Shown here piece by piece: positions 1 through 6,717 of a stretch of 7,077 bases of DNA (position 1 is the stretch's first letter; each line of letters opens with the position of its first letter). This DNA is from CAZRDB01 sp964598695 (GTDB lineage: Bacteria > Armatimonadota > Zipacnadia > UBA1398): contig CAZRDB010000231.1 in NCBI GenBank assembly GCA_964598695.1, forward strand, positions 1 through 7,077. The letters run 5' to 3'. The notes beneath the pieces are model-generated. The model was given only the letters and a program-made list of their open reading frames with translations. It had not been told where the DNA came from and searched no databases. Position numbers and translations under genes: made by a program.

Positions 1-340
1 CTTCGGGCGCGAACGGAGCCGCTGGCGCCTGGACGCCGGCCGGCTGGGGCGCGGGGGCCGTGTGCGGCAGCGGCGCCGGCGGGGGAGGGGTCACATGGGG
101 GAGGCGCGGCTGCGGGGGCGCCAAGCTCGTACCGGGCTGACTGAGGAGCGAGTCGCGCATCACCCGTGCCGTGGCGGCCAGCTCCTGGCTCAGCCCGGCC
201 ACCTGGCTGCGGATGTCCTCGATCCCGCGCAAGAAACGACCCAGCGCCACCGTCAGGTAGACGAGGAACACGAACGCGCAGGCGATCAGGGTCCACAGAG
301 CGATCGCGAATGGGTCGGCAGCTCCCAGGGCAGCTCCCAC
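1..340 (-). CDS. Single-pass membrane protein with Pro/Ala-rich tail, N-terminal part
   Basis: An open minus-strand frame starts at a GTG (340-338) and runs off the left edge after 113 codons without a stop. The start was chosen because GGAGGT lies 6 nt upstream (352-347). An in-frame GTG at 373 has no comparable ribosome site. Residues about 10-32 are strongly hydrophobic (around FAIALWTLIACAFVFLVYL) and form one transmembrane helix; Arg35 and Arg38 just after it suggest that the C-terminal side is cytoplasmic. Residues about 38-67 (IEDIRSQVAGLSQELAATAR and following) are amphipathic and could form a short coiled coil. From residue 72 the chain is rich in Pro and Ala, a typical disordered linker. 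No family is recognised; the shape resembles small DUF948- or YtxH-like membrane-anchored helix proteins. It is divergent from the large secreted protein and is not part of the right-hand operon. Confidence 0.72.
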   Translation of the reverse strand, partial: MGAALGAADPFAIALWTLIACAFVFLVYLTVALGRFLRGIEDIRSQVAGLSQELAATARVMRDSLLSQPGTSLAPPQPRLPHVTPPPPAPLPHTAPAPQPAGVQAPAAPFAPE

Positions 341-346
341 GACAAC

Positions 347-352
347 ACCTCC
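347..352 (-). promoter_or_regulatory. Shine-Dalgarno site of the left-edge membrane protein
   Basis: The minus strand reads GGAGGT here, 6 nt before a GTG start at 340. This decides the start codon in favour of 340 over the upstream in-frame GTG at 373. Confidence 0.6.
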
Positions 353-426
353 ATGCCCGCCACGACCAGCCACGGGCCTACTCGATCTAGTTCGGCGCAG
401 GCCCCGTCCGGCACCTGCCCCGGCGT

Positions 427-472
427 GGCCGATTTCGCGCGGAGGGCTCGCCGCCGGCCCGACGAATCGGCC
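427..472 (+). repeat. Inverted repeat in the leader of the glycosidase-like gene
   Basis: GGCCGATT (427-434) is the exact reverse complement of AATCGGCC (465-472). One unpaired T further in, CG 436-437 can pair with CG 463-464, and inside that GGGC (444-447) can pair with GCCC (457-460). The predicted RNA hairpin would end 25 nt before the ATG at 497 and leave the Shine-Dalgarno site free. There is no T tract, so it is not a classical terminator. It could be a protein operator or a leader stem-loop. In DNA this GC-rich an 8-bp inverted repeat can also arise by chance. Confidence 0.4.
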
Positions 473-485
473 TGCATCGCCCCCT

Positions 486-490
486 GGAGG
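486..490 (+). promoter_or_regulatory. Shine-Dalgarno site of the secreted glycosidase-like gene
   Basis: GGAGG lies 6 nt upstream of the ATG at 497. Together with the signal peptide that begins exactly there, it fixes the start and rules out the longer in-frame reading that begins at 62. Confidence 0.75.
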
Positions 491-496
491 TGGACC

Positions 497-3400
497 ATGC
501 GGCACCACACCCGGCTCTTCCCTCGGCTCTGCGCGCTCCTGCTGCTCGCGGGAGTGATCCTGCCCGCGCGGGCGGAGATCGTCCGGCAGCCGCTGACCGG
601 GGCAGCGGCCTCGGGCCTCGAGCTGCTGCGGGAGCCCGGCTTCGAGGCAGACGCGCAGCCCGCAGCCTGGACGGGCTGGGACAATGGCTTTGCGCGCGCC
701 GCTGGCGCGGGGCGAGGGGGCGGCGCCTGTGCCGAGATCGGCTCCGACGACCGGGAGCGGCAGTACGGGGCGAGCCAGACGGTGCGACTGGACCAACGCC
801 GGGCGACGCCGCTCGTCGCGACGGCCTGGAGCCGTGCGGAGGGGGTGGAGGGCGGACGGGACACCGGCTACTCGCTGTACCTGGACATCACCTACACCGA
901 CGGCGACCACCTGTGGGGACAAGCGGCGGGCTTCCGGACCGGCACACACGACTGGGAGCGCCAGCGGGTGCTCGTCATGCCGGCGAAGCCGATCGAGACG
1001 GTCACGCTGCACCTGCTCTTCCGTGGCCACACGGGCCGCGTCTGGTTCGATGACGCCTCGCTGCAGGAGCTGGACACGGCGGGAGGCGGTGTCTTCGACG
1101 GGGTGCCCGTCGCGGCCCCCGAGCCGACCCCGGCGGCCATCGGCGAGGCGGCGTGGAGCGCGGAGGCGGGCGCCGGCCTCCGCGTGGCGCTCGACGCGGA
1201 CGGCGCGTTGCTCGGGGCCTCGGGCGCCGAGCGGGGCGGGCTGTACGTCCGCGATGTCGCGGCCGAGGGACCGTTCGAGCGGTTCGACGGCACACTGGCC
1301 GCCGAGGCGGACGGGAGCGCACGCTTCGAGGGCGAGGCGGCCGGTCTCCGGGCGACGATGCGGCTCGAGGCCGGGGCGGAGTCGGTCCGGATCGAGGGCG
1401 CCGTGCTCGACACGACGGGCCGCGACCGCGCGGTGACCGTCTACCTCGCGTTGCCGGTGGACGCGCGCGGCTGGACGTGGTGGGACGACGCCGAGACGCC
1501 GCGGCGGATCGAGCAGACGGGCACGTACCTGAACCCGACGAGCTACGGGGTGGGCAACACCGGCCAGGCCTCGCGCTATCCGCTCGCGTGCGTCAGCGGG
1601 CCCGAGCGGGGCGTCGCGATCGCCGCGCCGCTCGACCGACCGAGCGTCTGCAGACTCGCCTACGACGCGGCCACCCGGGAGCTGTACGCCGCGTTCGACC
1701 TCGCGCTGGTCCCGGAGACCAAGCAGCCGTCGGCGGCGAGCTTCGCGCTCGTGGCGTACGGGTTCGACCCCGCGTGGGGCTTCCGAGCGGCGCTCCAGCG
1801 GTACTACGATCTCTTCCCGGACCTGTTCACCAAGCGCACGACCCACGAGGGGATCTGGATGCCCTTCACCGACATCGCCACGGTCGAGGGCGCCGAGGAC
1901 TTCGGCTTCGCCTTCCACGAGGGCGACAACAACCCGGCCTGGGACGATGCCCACGACATCCTCACGTTCGTGTATGTCGAGCCGATGACGTGCTGGCTGG
2001 CGCTGCCCCCGGAGGCGCCGCGCACCTACGAGGCCGCCGTCGCGCGCATGGAGGAGCTGGCGCGCGGCGGGGACCGCGGCGCCCAGGCCGTGCTCAGCTC
2101 CGGGGCGCAGGATGAGTCGGGACGCTGGGACGTGGACGTGGTCGACGCCCCGTGGTGCGACGGCGCCGTCTTCACGGTCGAGGCCGATCCGGACATCCGT
2201 GCGCCCGAGGGCGGTCTCTCGCAGTTCGAGGAGCGCTGGGCGACGATCCGGGCCTCGCTCGACCGTGTCCCGGCCCGGTTCGTGCCCGGCTGGACGCTCG
2301 ACCCCGGCGCGGCCGTCGTCCCGGAGGAGGGCGTGGGCCACGTCGTCGAGGCCGTTCGGCGGCCGGGCGAGGCGGGGATCCTCATCCGGCAGGCAGTGCC
2401 GCTCCACCAGACGGAGCCGCGCGACCTGGTCGCGCGCGCCACGAGCAGCTGCGAGGAGGTCACGGGCGAGGCCGATAGCGACTACTCGCTCTACCTGGAC
2501 CTCCAGTATGCCGACGGTACGAACCTGTTCGGCCAGGTCGCCCGGTTCGAGCCCGGCAGCCACGGCTGGCAGGAGGCCGAGGTGCGGATCCACCCCGAGA
2601 AGCCTCTCGCCTCGGCGGCCCTGCACCTGATCCTGCGCGGCGCGCACACGGGAACCGCACGCTTCCACGGGGTGTTCCTGGGGGAGGTCGGCAGCGACCG
2701 CAACCTGGTGACCAACCCCGAGTTCGCCGGCGAGACGGACGCGGTGGGGGTCGTCGACGGCGCCTACATCGACTCCTATGAGGGCTGGGCGACCCGCCGG
2801 GACTACCGGCGCGACCACTTCGCCGCGGCCGATGTGCCCCTGACCTTCACGGCCGACACCCGCGAGCCCGTGCTGCTCACCGGCTTCTCGACCTACGAGT
2901 TCGGCAGGGAGGTCAGCGAGCGGATGCACCGCGAGGGCAGGCTGCTGATGGCCAACGCCACGCCGTGGAGCTTCCCATGGGGCGCGCACACACTCGACGT
3001 GATGGGGACGGAGACGAACTGGTGCCCGCAGGGGCAGTACCAGCCCGACCCGCACGAGGTCTTCCGCTATCGGCGCGCGCTGTGCCGGCAGAAGCCGTAC
3101 GTGCTGCTCCAGAACACGGTCTACGACGACTTCACACCGCAGATGGTCGAGCGGTACATGAAGCGCTCGGTCTTCTACGCCGTCTACCCGAGCTTCTTCA
3201 GCCACAACGCGGCCGATGATCCGTACTGGCAGAGACCCGCGCTGTACAACCGCGATCGCGCGCTCTTCCTCCGCTACATCCCCCTCTGCCGCACGCTGAG
3301 CGCCGCCGGCTGGCAGCCGGTCCCCCACGCGCGGACGGAGAGCCCGGGCTTCCTGCTCGAGCGGTACGGCGACGGCGCCGGCCCCACCTACCTCGCCGCG

Positions 3401-3586
3401 TTCCACTCGGGGCCGGAGGCGGCGACGGGCGTCGTGACGCTGGACGCCGGGAAGCTGGGCCTCGCGGTCCCCTGCACTGCCCGCGAGCTGCTCTCGGGGG
3501 CTGAGGTGGCGATCGACGAGCGCGGCGTTGCGCGGCTGGAGCTGGGCGCGGAGGACCTAGCCGTTCTCGAGCTGCCCCCGGGCTAG
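497..3586 (+). CDS. Secreted TIM-barrel glycoside-hydrolase-like protein with two carbohydrate-binding-like modules
   Basis: The product has 1029 residues. Residues 1-26 are a Sec signal peptide (basic start, LLLLAGVIL core, ARA cleavage site), so it is exported. Residues about 40-193 look like a CBM4/9-type jelly-roll module ending in VWFDD. About 222-425 is beta-rich, like the N-terminal sandwich of many glycosidases. The barrel-like part starts near 425 (DPAWGFRAALQRYYDLFPDL) and contains WMPFTD (454-459), FHEGDNNPAWDD (473-484), DGAYIDSYEGW (754-764), MANATPWSFPW (818-828), MGTETNW (836-842) and SHNAADDPYW (902-911). A second CBM-like module (about 594-731) splits the barrel. The last ~75 residues are a beta-sandwich-like tail. 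Asp759 and Glu839 are reasonable catalytic candidates, but this is inference. The closest analogy is to GH101/GH36-like barrels; substrate and exact family are unknown. It appears to be a lone transcription unit, convergent with the operon to its right. Confidence 0.75.
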   Translation: MRHHTRLFPRLCALLLLAGVILPARAEIVRQPLTGAAASGLELLREPGFEADAQPAAWTGWDNGFARAAGAGRGGGACAEIGSDDRERQYGASQTVRLDQRRATPLVATAWSRAEGVEGGRDTGYSLYLDITYTDGDHLWGQAAGFRTGTHDWERQRVLVMPAKPIETVTLHLLFRGHTGRVWFDDASLQELDTAGGGVFDGVPVAAPEPTPAAIGEAAWSAEAGAGLRVALDADGALLGASGAERGGLYVRDVAAEGPFERFDGTLAAEADGSARFEGEAAGLRATMRLEAGAESVRIEGAVLDTTGRDRAVTVYLALPVDARGWTWWDDAETPRRIEQTGTYLNPTSYGVGNTGQASRYPLACVSGPERGVAIAAPLDRPSVCRLAYDAATRELYAAFDLALVPETKQPSAASFALVAYGFDPAWGFRAALQRYYDLFPDLFTKRTTHEGIWMPFTDIATVEGAEDFGFAFHEGDNNPAWDDAHDILTFVYVEPMTCWLALPPEAPRTYEAAVARMEELARGGDRGAQAVLSSGAQDESGRWDVDVVDAPWCDGAVFTVEADPDIRAPEGGLSQFEERWATIRASLDRVPARFVPGWTLDPGAAVVPEEGVGHVVEAVRRPGEAGILIRQAVPLHQTEPRDLVARATSSCEEVTGEADSDYSLYLDLQYADGTNLFGQVARFEPGSHGWQEAEVRIHPEKPLASAALHLILRGAHTGTARFHGVFLGEVGSDRNLVTNPEFAGETDAVGVVDGAYIDSYEGWATRRDYRRDHFAAADVPLTFTADTREPVLLTGFSTYEFGREVSERMHREGRLLMANATPWSFPWGAHTLDVMGTETNWCPQGQYQPDPHEVFRYRRALCRQKPYVLLQNTVYDDFTPQMVERYMKRSVFYAVYPSFFSHNAADDPYWQRPALYNRDRALFLRYIPLCRTLSAAGWQPVPHARTESPGFLLERYGDGAGPTYLAAFHSGPEAATGVVTLDAGKLGLAVPCTARELLSGAEVAIDERGVARLELGAEDLAVLELPPG

Positions 3587-3590
3587 CGCC

Positions 3591-4973
3591 TCAGGCCCCG
3601 GGCCGACCGCCCAGGAAGCGCGACAGCCACCCCCGCGGCGTCTCGCCGCGCGCGAGCGCGCGGGTGAGAAGGGCGCGGAGGGCGGAGGGGGTCACGGGAT
3701 CGGCACAGAGCCGCTCGGCGTGGGCGCGAAGCTCCGGCGGCGGTGCGGCGCTGCTCCAGCTCGAGAGGAGGAGGCGCAGCTCGGGGCCGAGCACGGCGCC
3801 GCCCAGCCCGCGCAACTCGCGGACCTCGGCTGCCGTGGGCGCACGGAAGCCCGACTTCGCGTACCCGGCCATGAGGATCGCGCGAAGGTCCTCGTCGGTC
3901 AGTCCGCCCCAGAGGGAGGCGAGGAGTCCCTCGCGGTCCTTCCAGTGGCGGAGATCGGACATGGCCCGCTCGCGCAGGCGGGGCGGGAGGTACTCCGAGA
4001 GCGCATCGCGCAGCAGGTCATCGAGGGCGGCGCCGGCCGCACCGAAGACACTCTCGATCACCCGGCGCGGCACGCCCTCGGGCGTGGCGTCTTCGCCGGC
4101 CATCCAGGCGCAGAGGCGCGCGGCCTGCTCCACTTCCTCGCTGCTCCAGACCTCGCCGGCCAGGGTCTGCTCAACTGCCCAGTGCTCGAAGGGGGTCTCG
4201 GGCGCAACGGTCAGGCCGTTGTCGGGGAGCCCGGTTGCGGCGTCGACCGAGAGCACGCGGGGACTGGCCGAGGGCTCGCGGAGTCCCACGGCCCAGTAGG
4301 GGGTCATCGCCAGATTGCCGGCCCGGAAGTCGGTGTCGAACGTGCACGAGAACTGCGAGCGGAGGGGGAGCAGGCGGACGATCGCGCGGAGGGCTTCCTC
4401 GACCAGGGGCGGCTCTCCCACGAGCCCGAGGGTGGGGCGTTCGGCGGCGGGCTCGTCGGCGCGCGCCGCGAGCAGGGTGAGCTGGGCCAGCGCTTCGCGG
4501 CTCCAGCCGGTGGGAGCCGCGGAGTCGAGGTCGGCGGGGGGAGCAGTGGGCAGCGCGATCGAGTGCACCTGCCCGGTGAGGGCGCTGCCGAGGCCGAGCG
4601 CGCCGGCGAGGGTCGTCTCGAAGGGGAGGCGCTCGAGCAGACGGAGAGGGGTGATCGCCTCGGCCGCGAGTTCCTCGGCGGGCACGACGAATGCGTGGGC
4701 CACGTACCGCCCGCCGCGGCCGTGCGCGTCCGCCTCGGGGATCGGCGTGGCCTGGGCGAGCACGACTTTGCCTGTGCTGAGAACGTGGTAGAGCCGCTTG
4801 GGGGGGGCGCCGGGGTCGGCGACGAAGCCGAGGCGCGCCTCGACCTCCTCGGCCTCTGAGGCGGAGAGCAGGGCCGAGGTCCGGCAGACAGTCTGGAAGC
4901 CAGAGAGCCCACTGGGCGCCTGGTCCTTCTCGAGCGATGCCAGAATGAGCTGTGCCAGCCGCACCTCGCTCAT
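3591..4973 (-). CDS. GAP1-N2/GAP1-M-like protein (GTPase-associated protein 1 family)
   Basis: The product has 460 residues and no signal peptide or membrane segment, so it is cytoplasmic. The N-terminus carries hallmarks I recognise from the GAP1-N2 domain: AQLILASL at 7-14, SGLSGFQTV at 21-29 and RYVAHAFVVP at 89-98. Residues about 160-216 resemble the GAP1 middle domain, with a helical stretch followed by IVRLLPLRSQFSCTFDTDF (198-216). The remainder is mostly alpha-helical and carries no motif I know. GAP1 proteins are thought to be adaptor or scaffold partners of NTPases in predicted conflict (immunity-like) systems; no enzymatic residues are evident. The ATG overlaps the TGA of the upstream HEAT gene as ATGA. 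The nearest GGAGG is about 15 nt upstream, so initiation is probably by translational coupling. It is the last gene of the operon and ends 4 bp from the stop of the convergent gene. Confidence 0.72.
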   Translation of the reverse strand: MSEVRLAQLILASLEKDQAPSGLSGFQTVCRTSALLSASEAEEVEARLGFVADPGAPPKRLYHVLSTGKVVLAQATPIPEADAHGRGGRYVAHAFVVPAEELAAEAITPLRLLERLPFETTLAGALGLGSALTGQVHSIALPTAPPADLDSAAPTGWSREALAQLTLLAARADEPAAERPTLGLVGEPPLVEEALRAIVRLLPLRSQFSCTFDTDFRAGNLAMTPYWAVGLREPSASPRVLSVDAATGLPDNGLTVAPETPFEHWAVEQTLAGEVWSSEEVEQAARLCAWMAGEDATPEGVPRRVIESVFGAAGAALDDLLRDALSEYLPPRLRERAMSDLRHWKDREGLLASLWGGLTDEDLRAILMAGYAKSGFRAPTAAEVRELRGLGGAVLGPELRLLLSSWSSAAPPPELRAHAERLCADPVTPSALRALLTRALARGETPRGWLSRFLGGRPGA

Positions 4974-6094
4974 GGCGCCGGTCCATCCCTCCCCGTTTCC
5001 TCGACCTGCAGCACCGACGACAGCACGTGCCGTGCGCGTGCGCTCAGGCGCGCCGAGGGGCGGACCAGCGCGCGCGTACTACGGTACCTGACGCGGCGCG
5101 TGGCGTCGAGATCGTTCGCGACGCGGATGCAGAACCGCTCCAGGTCCGCCTCGTCGACATCGACGACCAGGACCTCGTCGAAGTCGAACGGCTCCGTCCG
5201 CCGTAGGGCGTTCACGCGCAGGCCCAGGGCGATGCGCTCGCGATCGACCTCCATCGCCCGATCGAGGACGGCAGTCACGACGGGCAGGCCCGTGAGGGCG
5301 TGGGCCGCGCTGCCGCAGATGCGACAGACGGGGACGCGCAGGGGACGCCGTGCGGCTGCTCGCCCCACCGGACGCAGGGCGAACCGGGTAAGGTGCTGGC
5401 CGCAGAGCATGCCCGGTACGCGCGGCTCGAGGGCCGCGGTGAGGCCACGGAGCGCCTCGGCGGCGGCGCGCCGCACCTCGCGGGAGGGGTCGTCCAAAGC
5501 GCCGCCGAGCGGATCGACGCCTTGGATCGAGCGCAGTGCGCCCAGCGCGCGGCAGGCCTCGGCCCGGGCACGGCGGTCGGAGGAGCGCAGGACGCCCGCC
5601 ACCGCCGGCACGGCCGATTCATCGCCGATCCGGCCCAGCGCGCGGACCACGAACGCATGGGTGAGAGGCTCCTGCTTCTCGAGGAGGCGGGTGAGAACGG
5701 GGACGGCGGGCGCGTAGCGGATGTAGCCGAGCCCCTCGACGGCGGCCCGCCGGGTGTAGCTGCGCTCCGAGCCGACGAGGCGGAGGAGGTCGAGGGCCAC
5801 CCCCTCGTCGCCGAGCATCCCGAGCGCGAGGCAGGCCGCCTCGCGTACCTCGGTCGAGCGGTCGGTCGTGCGCGGCAGAAGCGAGGCGACCGCCTCGGGG
5901 AGACCGAGCATCCCGAGCGCCCGGCAGGCCGCCTCGCGCACCTCGGCATCGCGGTCGCCCAGGCGGGCGATCAGGACGCCCAGGCACTCCTCGTCTCCAA
6001 CAACCCCGAGCTGGAGGCAGGCGTGGGTCCGCACGCGGTAGTTCCAGTGGGCGAGGCGGCGCGTGTACCAGCGCCGGAGGGGGCGGCGGAGCAT
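4970..6094 (-). CDS. HEAT-repeat protein with zinc-ribbon-like motif and conserved-looking C-terminal domain
   Basis: The product has 374 residues. Residues about 19-226 are HEAT (PBS-lyase-type) repeats of about 31 residues, roughly six to seven units. Typical helices are EVREAACRALGMLG (51-64), EVREAACLALGMLG (82-95), THAFVVRALGRIGD (145-158) and RRAAAEALRGL (208-218). Cys231-x2-His234 and Cys257-x2-Cys260 form a zinc-ribbon-like set. The C-terminal region (about 268-365) contains FDFDEVLVVDVDEADLERF (303-321), NDLD (327-330), RYRS (336-339) and a LSARARHVLSS helix (350-360). I recall a similar FDFD/NDxD/RY pattern from components of predicted ternary conflict systems but cannot name the family. 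The ATG at 6094 has GGAGGT 10 nt upstream inside the end of the preceding gene, whose stop is 4 nt away. A GTG at 6106 is an alternative start. HEAT arrays are protein-binding scaffolds; that role is inferred here. Confidence 0.78.
   Translation of the reverse strand: MLRRPLRRWYTRRLAHWNYRVRTHACLQLGVVGDEECLGVLIARLGDRDAEVREAACRALGMLGLPEAVASLLPRTTDRSTEVREAACLALGMLGDEGVALDLLRLVGSERSYTRRAAVEGLGYIRYAPAVPVLTRLLEKQEPLTHAFVVRALGRIGDESAVPAVAGVLRSSDRRARAEACRALGALRSIQGVDPLGGALDDPSREVRRAAAEALRGLTAALEPRVPGMLCGQHLTRFALRPVGRAAARRPLRVPVCRICGSAAHALTGLPVVTAVLDRAMEVDRERIALGLRVNALRRTEPFDFDEVLVVDVDEADLERFCIRVANDLDATRRVRYRSTRALVRPSARLSARARHVLSSVLQVEETGRDGPAP
5811..5853 (-). repeat. DNA-level HEAT-unit repeat, copy A
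   Basis: This 43-bp segment matches 5904-5946 at 40 of 43 positions. The offset of 93 bp equals one 31-residue HEAT unit. It encodes the EVREAACLALGMLG helix region. Confidence 0.75.
5904..5946 (-). repeat. DNA-level HEAT-unit repeat, copy B
   Basis: Partner of 5811-5853, with three mismatches in 43 bp. It encodes EVREAACRALGMLG. The near identity points to a recent unit duplication or gene conversion inside the HEAT array. Confidence 0.75.
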
Positions 6095-6098
6095 CGGC

Positions 6099-6717
6099 TC
6101 AGCCACCTCCCCCGCGCCGGATGAGGCGGAAGCCGAACGCCCGGGCGCGCTCCCCCGGCCGCAGGGGCCGTACGGTGTCGGCCGAGGGGTCCCACAGGTT
6201 CGGGAGGAACTCGGCCCGGGGCGCGCCGAGGCCCACGAACTCCTCGCCCGCGCGGGCCCACTCGACGACGCCCCCGACGAGGCCGGCCCTGTCGGCGAGG
6301 TTCGCGGCGGGCTGGCCGAGCCACCACGCGAGCAGGTCGCGGGCGGGCTCGGAGCGGGGCCGGGCGAGCGGCTCGATCTCGGCGGGCAGCTCGGACCATG
6401 CGCGCAGGGCCTGCCGCCACTCCAGGACGGTGGGGAGGTCGTAGCCATCGCCGCACCACCGGGCGTAGGCGAGCGCCTCCTCCGGCAGCACTCCCGTCAG
6501 AAGCAGCCTTTCGCGCNNNNNNNNNNGGACTGGCGTTGCGCGGGGAGATGCGGGGGTTGCATGCGAGGAACTGGCGGTACCAGGCGTCCCCGTATGCGCC
6601 CACCTCCCCGAGGAACGTCTCGAACTGCAGCTTCGTAACGGGCAGGAGGTGGAGCGCGAGGTCCGCCCCGGGGATCTCGACGAGGGGGAAGCCGGCGCGG
6701 TCACAGCACGACGGCAT
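6099..6717 (-). CDS. Degenerate FGE/sulfatase-modifying-factor-fold protein, interrupted by assembly gap
   Basis: The ATG at 6717 has GGGAGGT 7 nt upstream (6731-6725); the stop is at 6101-6099. Before the gap come 63 residues with FPLVEIPGADLALHLLPVTK (10-29) and a QFETFL helix, matching the N-terminal 'PVT..qf..Fl' signature of the formylglycine-generating-enzyme fold. After the gap come EEALAYARWCGDGYDLPTVL (DA.aYcrWLg..RLPTE-like), LVGGVVEWA (GNVWEW-like) and a C-terminal FGFRLIRR (GFRlvR-like). That is about 202 residues plus the gap, shorter than catalytic FGEs. Its Cys residues (4, 5, 53 and the one in RWCG) do not form the active-site pair expected near the C-terminus, so it is probably a non-catalytic binding or sensor module. 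The reading frame changes across the N run, but the flanks sum to 609 nt (a multiple of 3), so an N run of wrong length explains this. The start overlaps the upstream gene by 17 bp. Confidence 0.72.
6105..6110 (-). promoter_or_regulatory. Shine-Dalgarno site of the HEAT-repeat gene
   Basis: GGAGGT on the minus strand lies within the last codons of the FGE-fold gene, 10 nt before the ATG at 6094. The spacing is slightly long, in line with re-initiation after the adjacent stop. Confidence 0.5.
6517..6526. other. Assembly gap of ten Ns
   Basis: The ten Ns fall inside the FGE-fold gene. The two coding flanks are in different frames if the gap is taken as 10 nt, but agree if its true length is a multiple of three. 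The N count is therefore probably a placeholder rather than a measured length. Confidence 0.95.

Larger units (their letters stand above)
341..496. other. Divergent intergenic region
   Basis: These 156 bp separate the two divergently transcribed genes and must hold both promoters. I see no convincing -35/-10 pair of sigma-70 type. Apart from the two ribosome-binding sites and the inverted repeat at 427-472, nothing is recognisable. Confidence 0.55.

Noticed and set aside
62..496. N-terminal extension of the secreted protein by 145 codons
   Set aside because: It is Arg/Gln/His-rich and lacks the codon pattern of the real gene. It overlaps a better minus-strand coding frame, and the signal peptide and Shine-Dalgarno site place the start at 497.
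1153..2115. 320-codon Arg/Gly-rich plus-strand frame inside the secreted protein gene
   Set aside because: Its low-complexity composition and overlap with a frame that has signal peptide and domain motifs mark it as a shadow.
3576..3602. Possible CCCGGG/CCCGGG hairpin at the convergent stops as a bidirectional terminator
   Set aside because: Only six base pairs form before mismatches, and neither side has a T tract.
3720..4859. 379-codon plus-strand open frame opposite the GAP1 gene
   Set aside because: It is a Gly/Glu/Arg-rich antisense shadow, common in GC-rich DNA. The minus-strand frame shows family motifs and operon overlap.
5300..6124. 274-codon plus-strand frame opposite the HEAT gene
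   Set aside because: The antisense of a repeat gene with high GC3 stays open by chance; it shows no recognisable protein features.
4970..6448. Longer 492-residue version of the HEAT protein
   Set aside because: The first ~118 codons are a Ser/Pro/Arg-rich shadow of the FGE-fold gene. The ATG at 6094 with an adjacent upstream stop and Shine-Dalgarno site is the natural start.
6517..6526. True frameshift or pseudogene in the FGE-fold gene
   Set aside because: The frame change coincides with Ns of arbitrary number, and the flanks sum to a multiple of three, so an assembly artefact is simpler.
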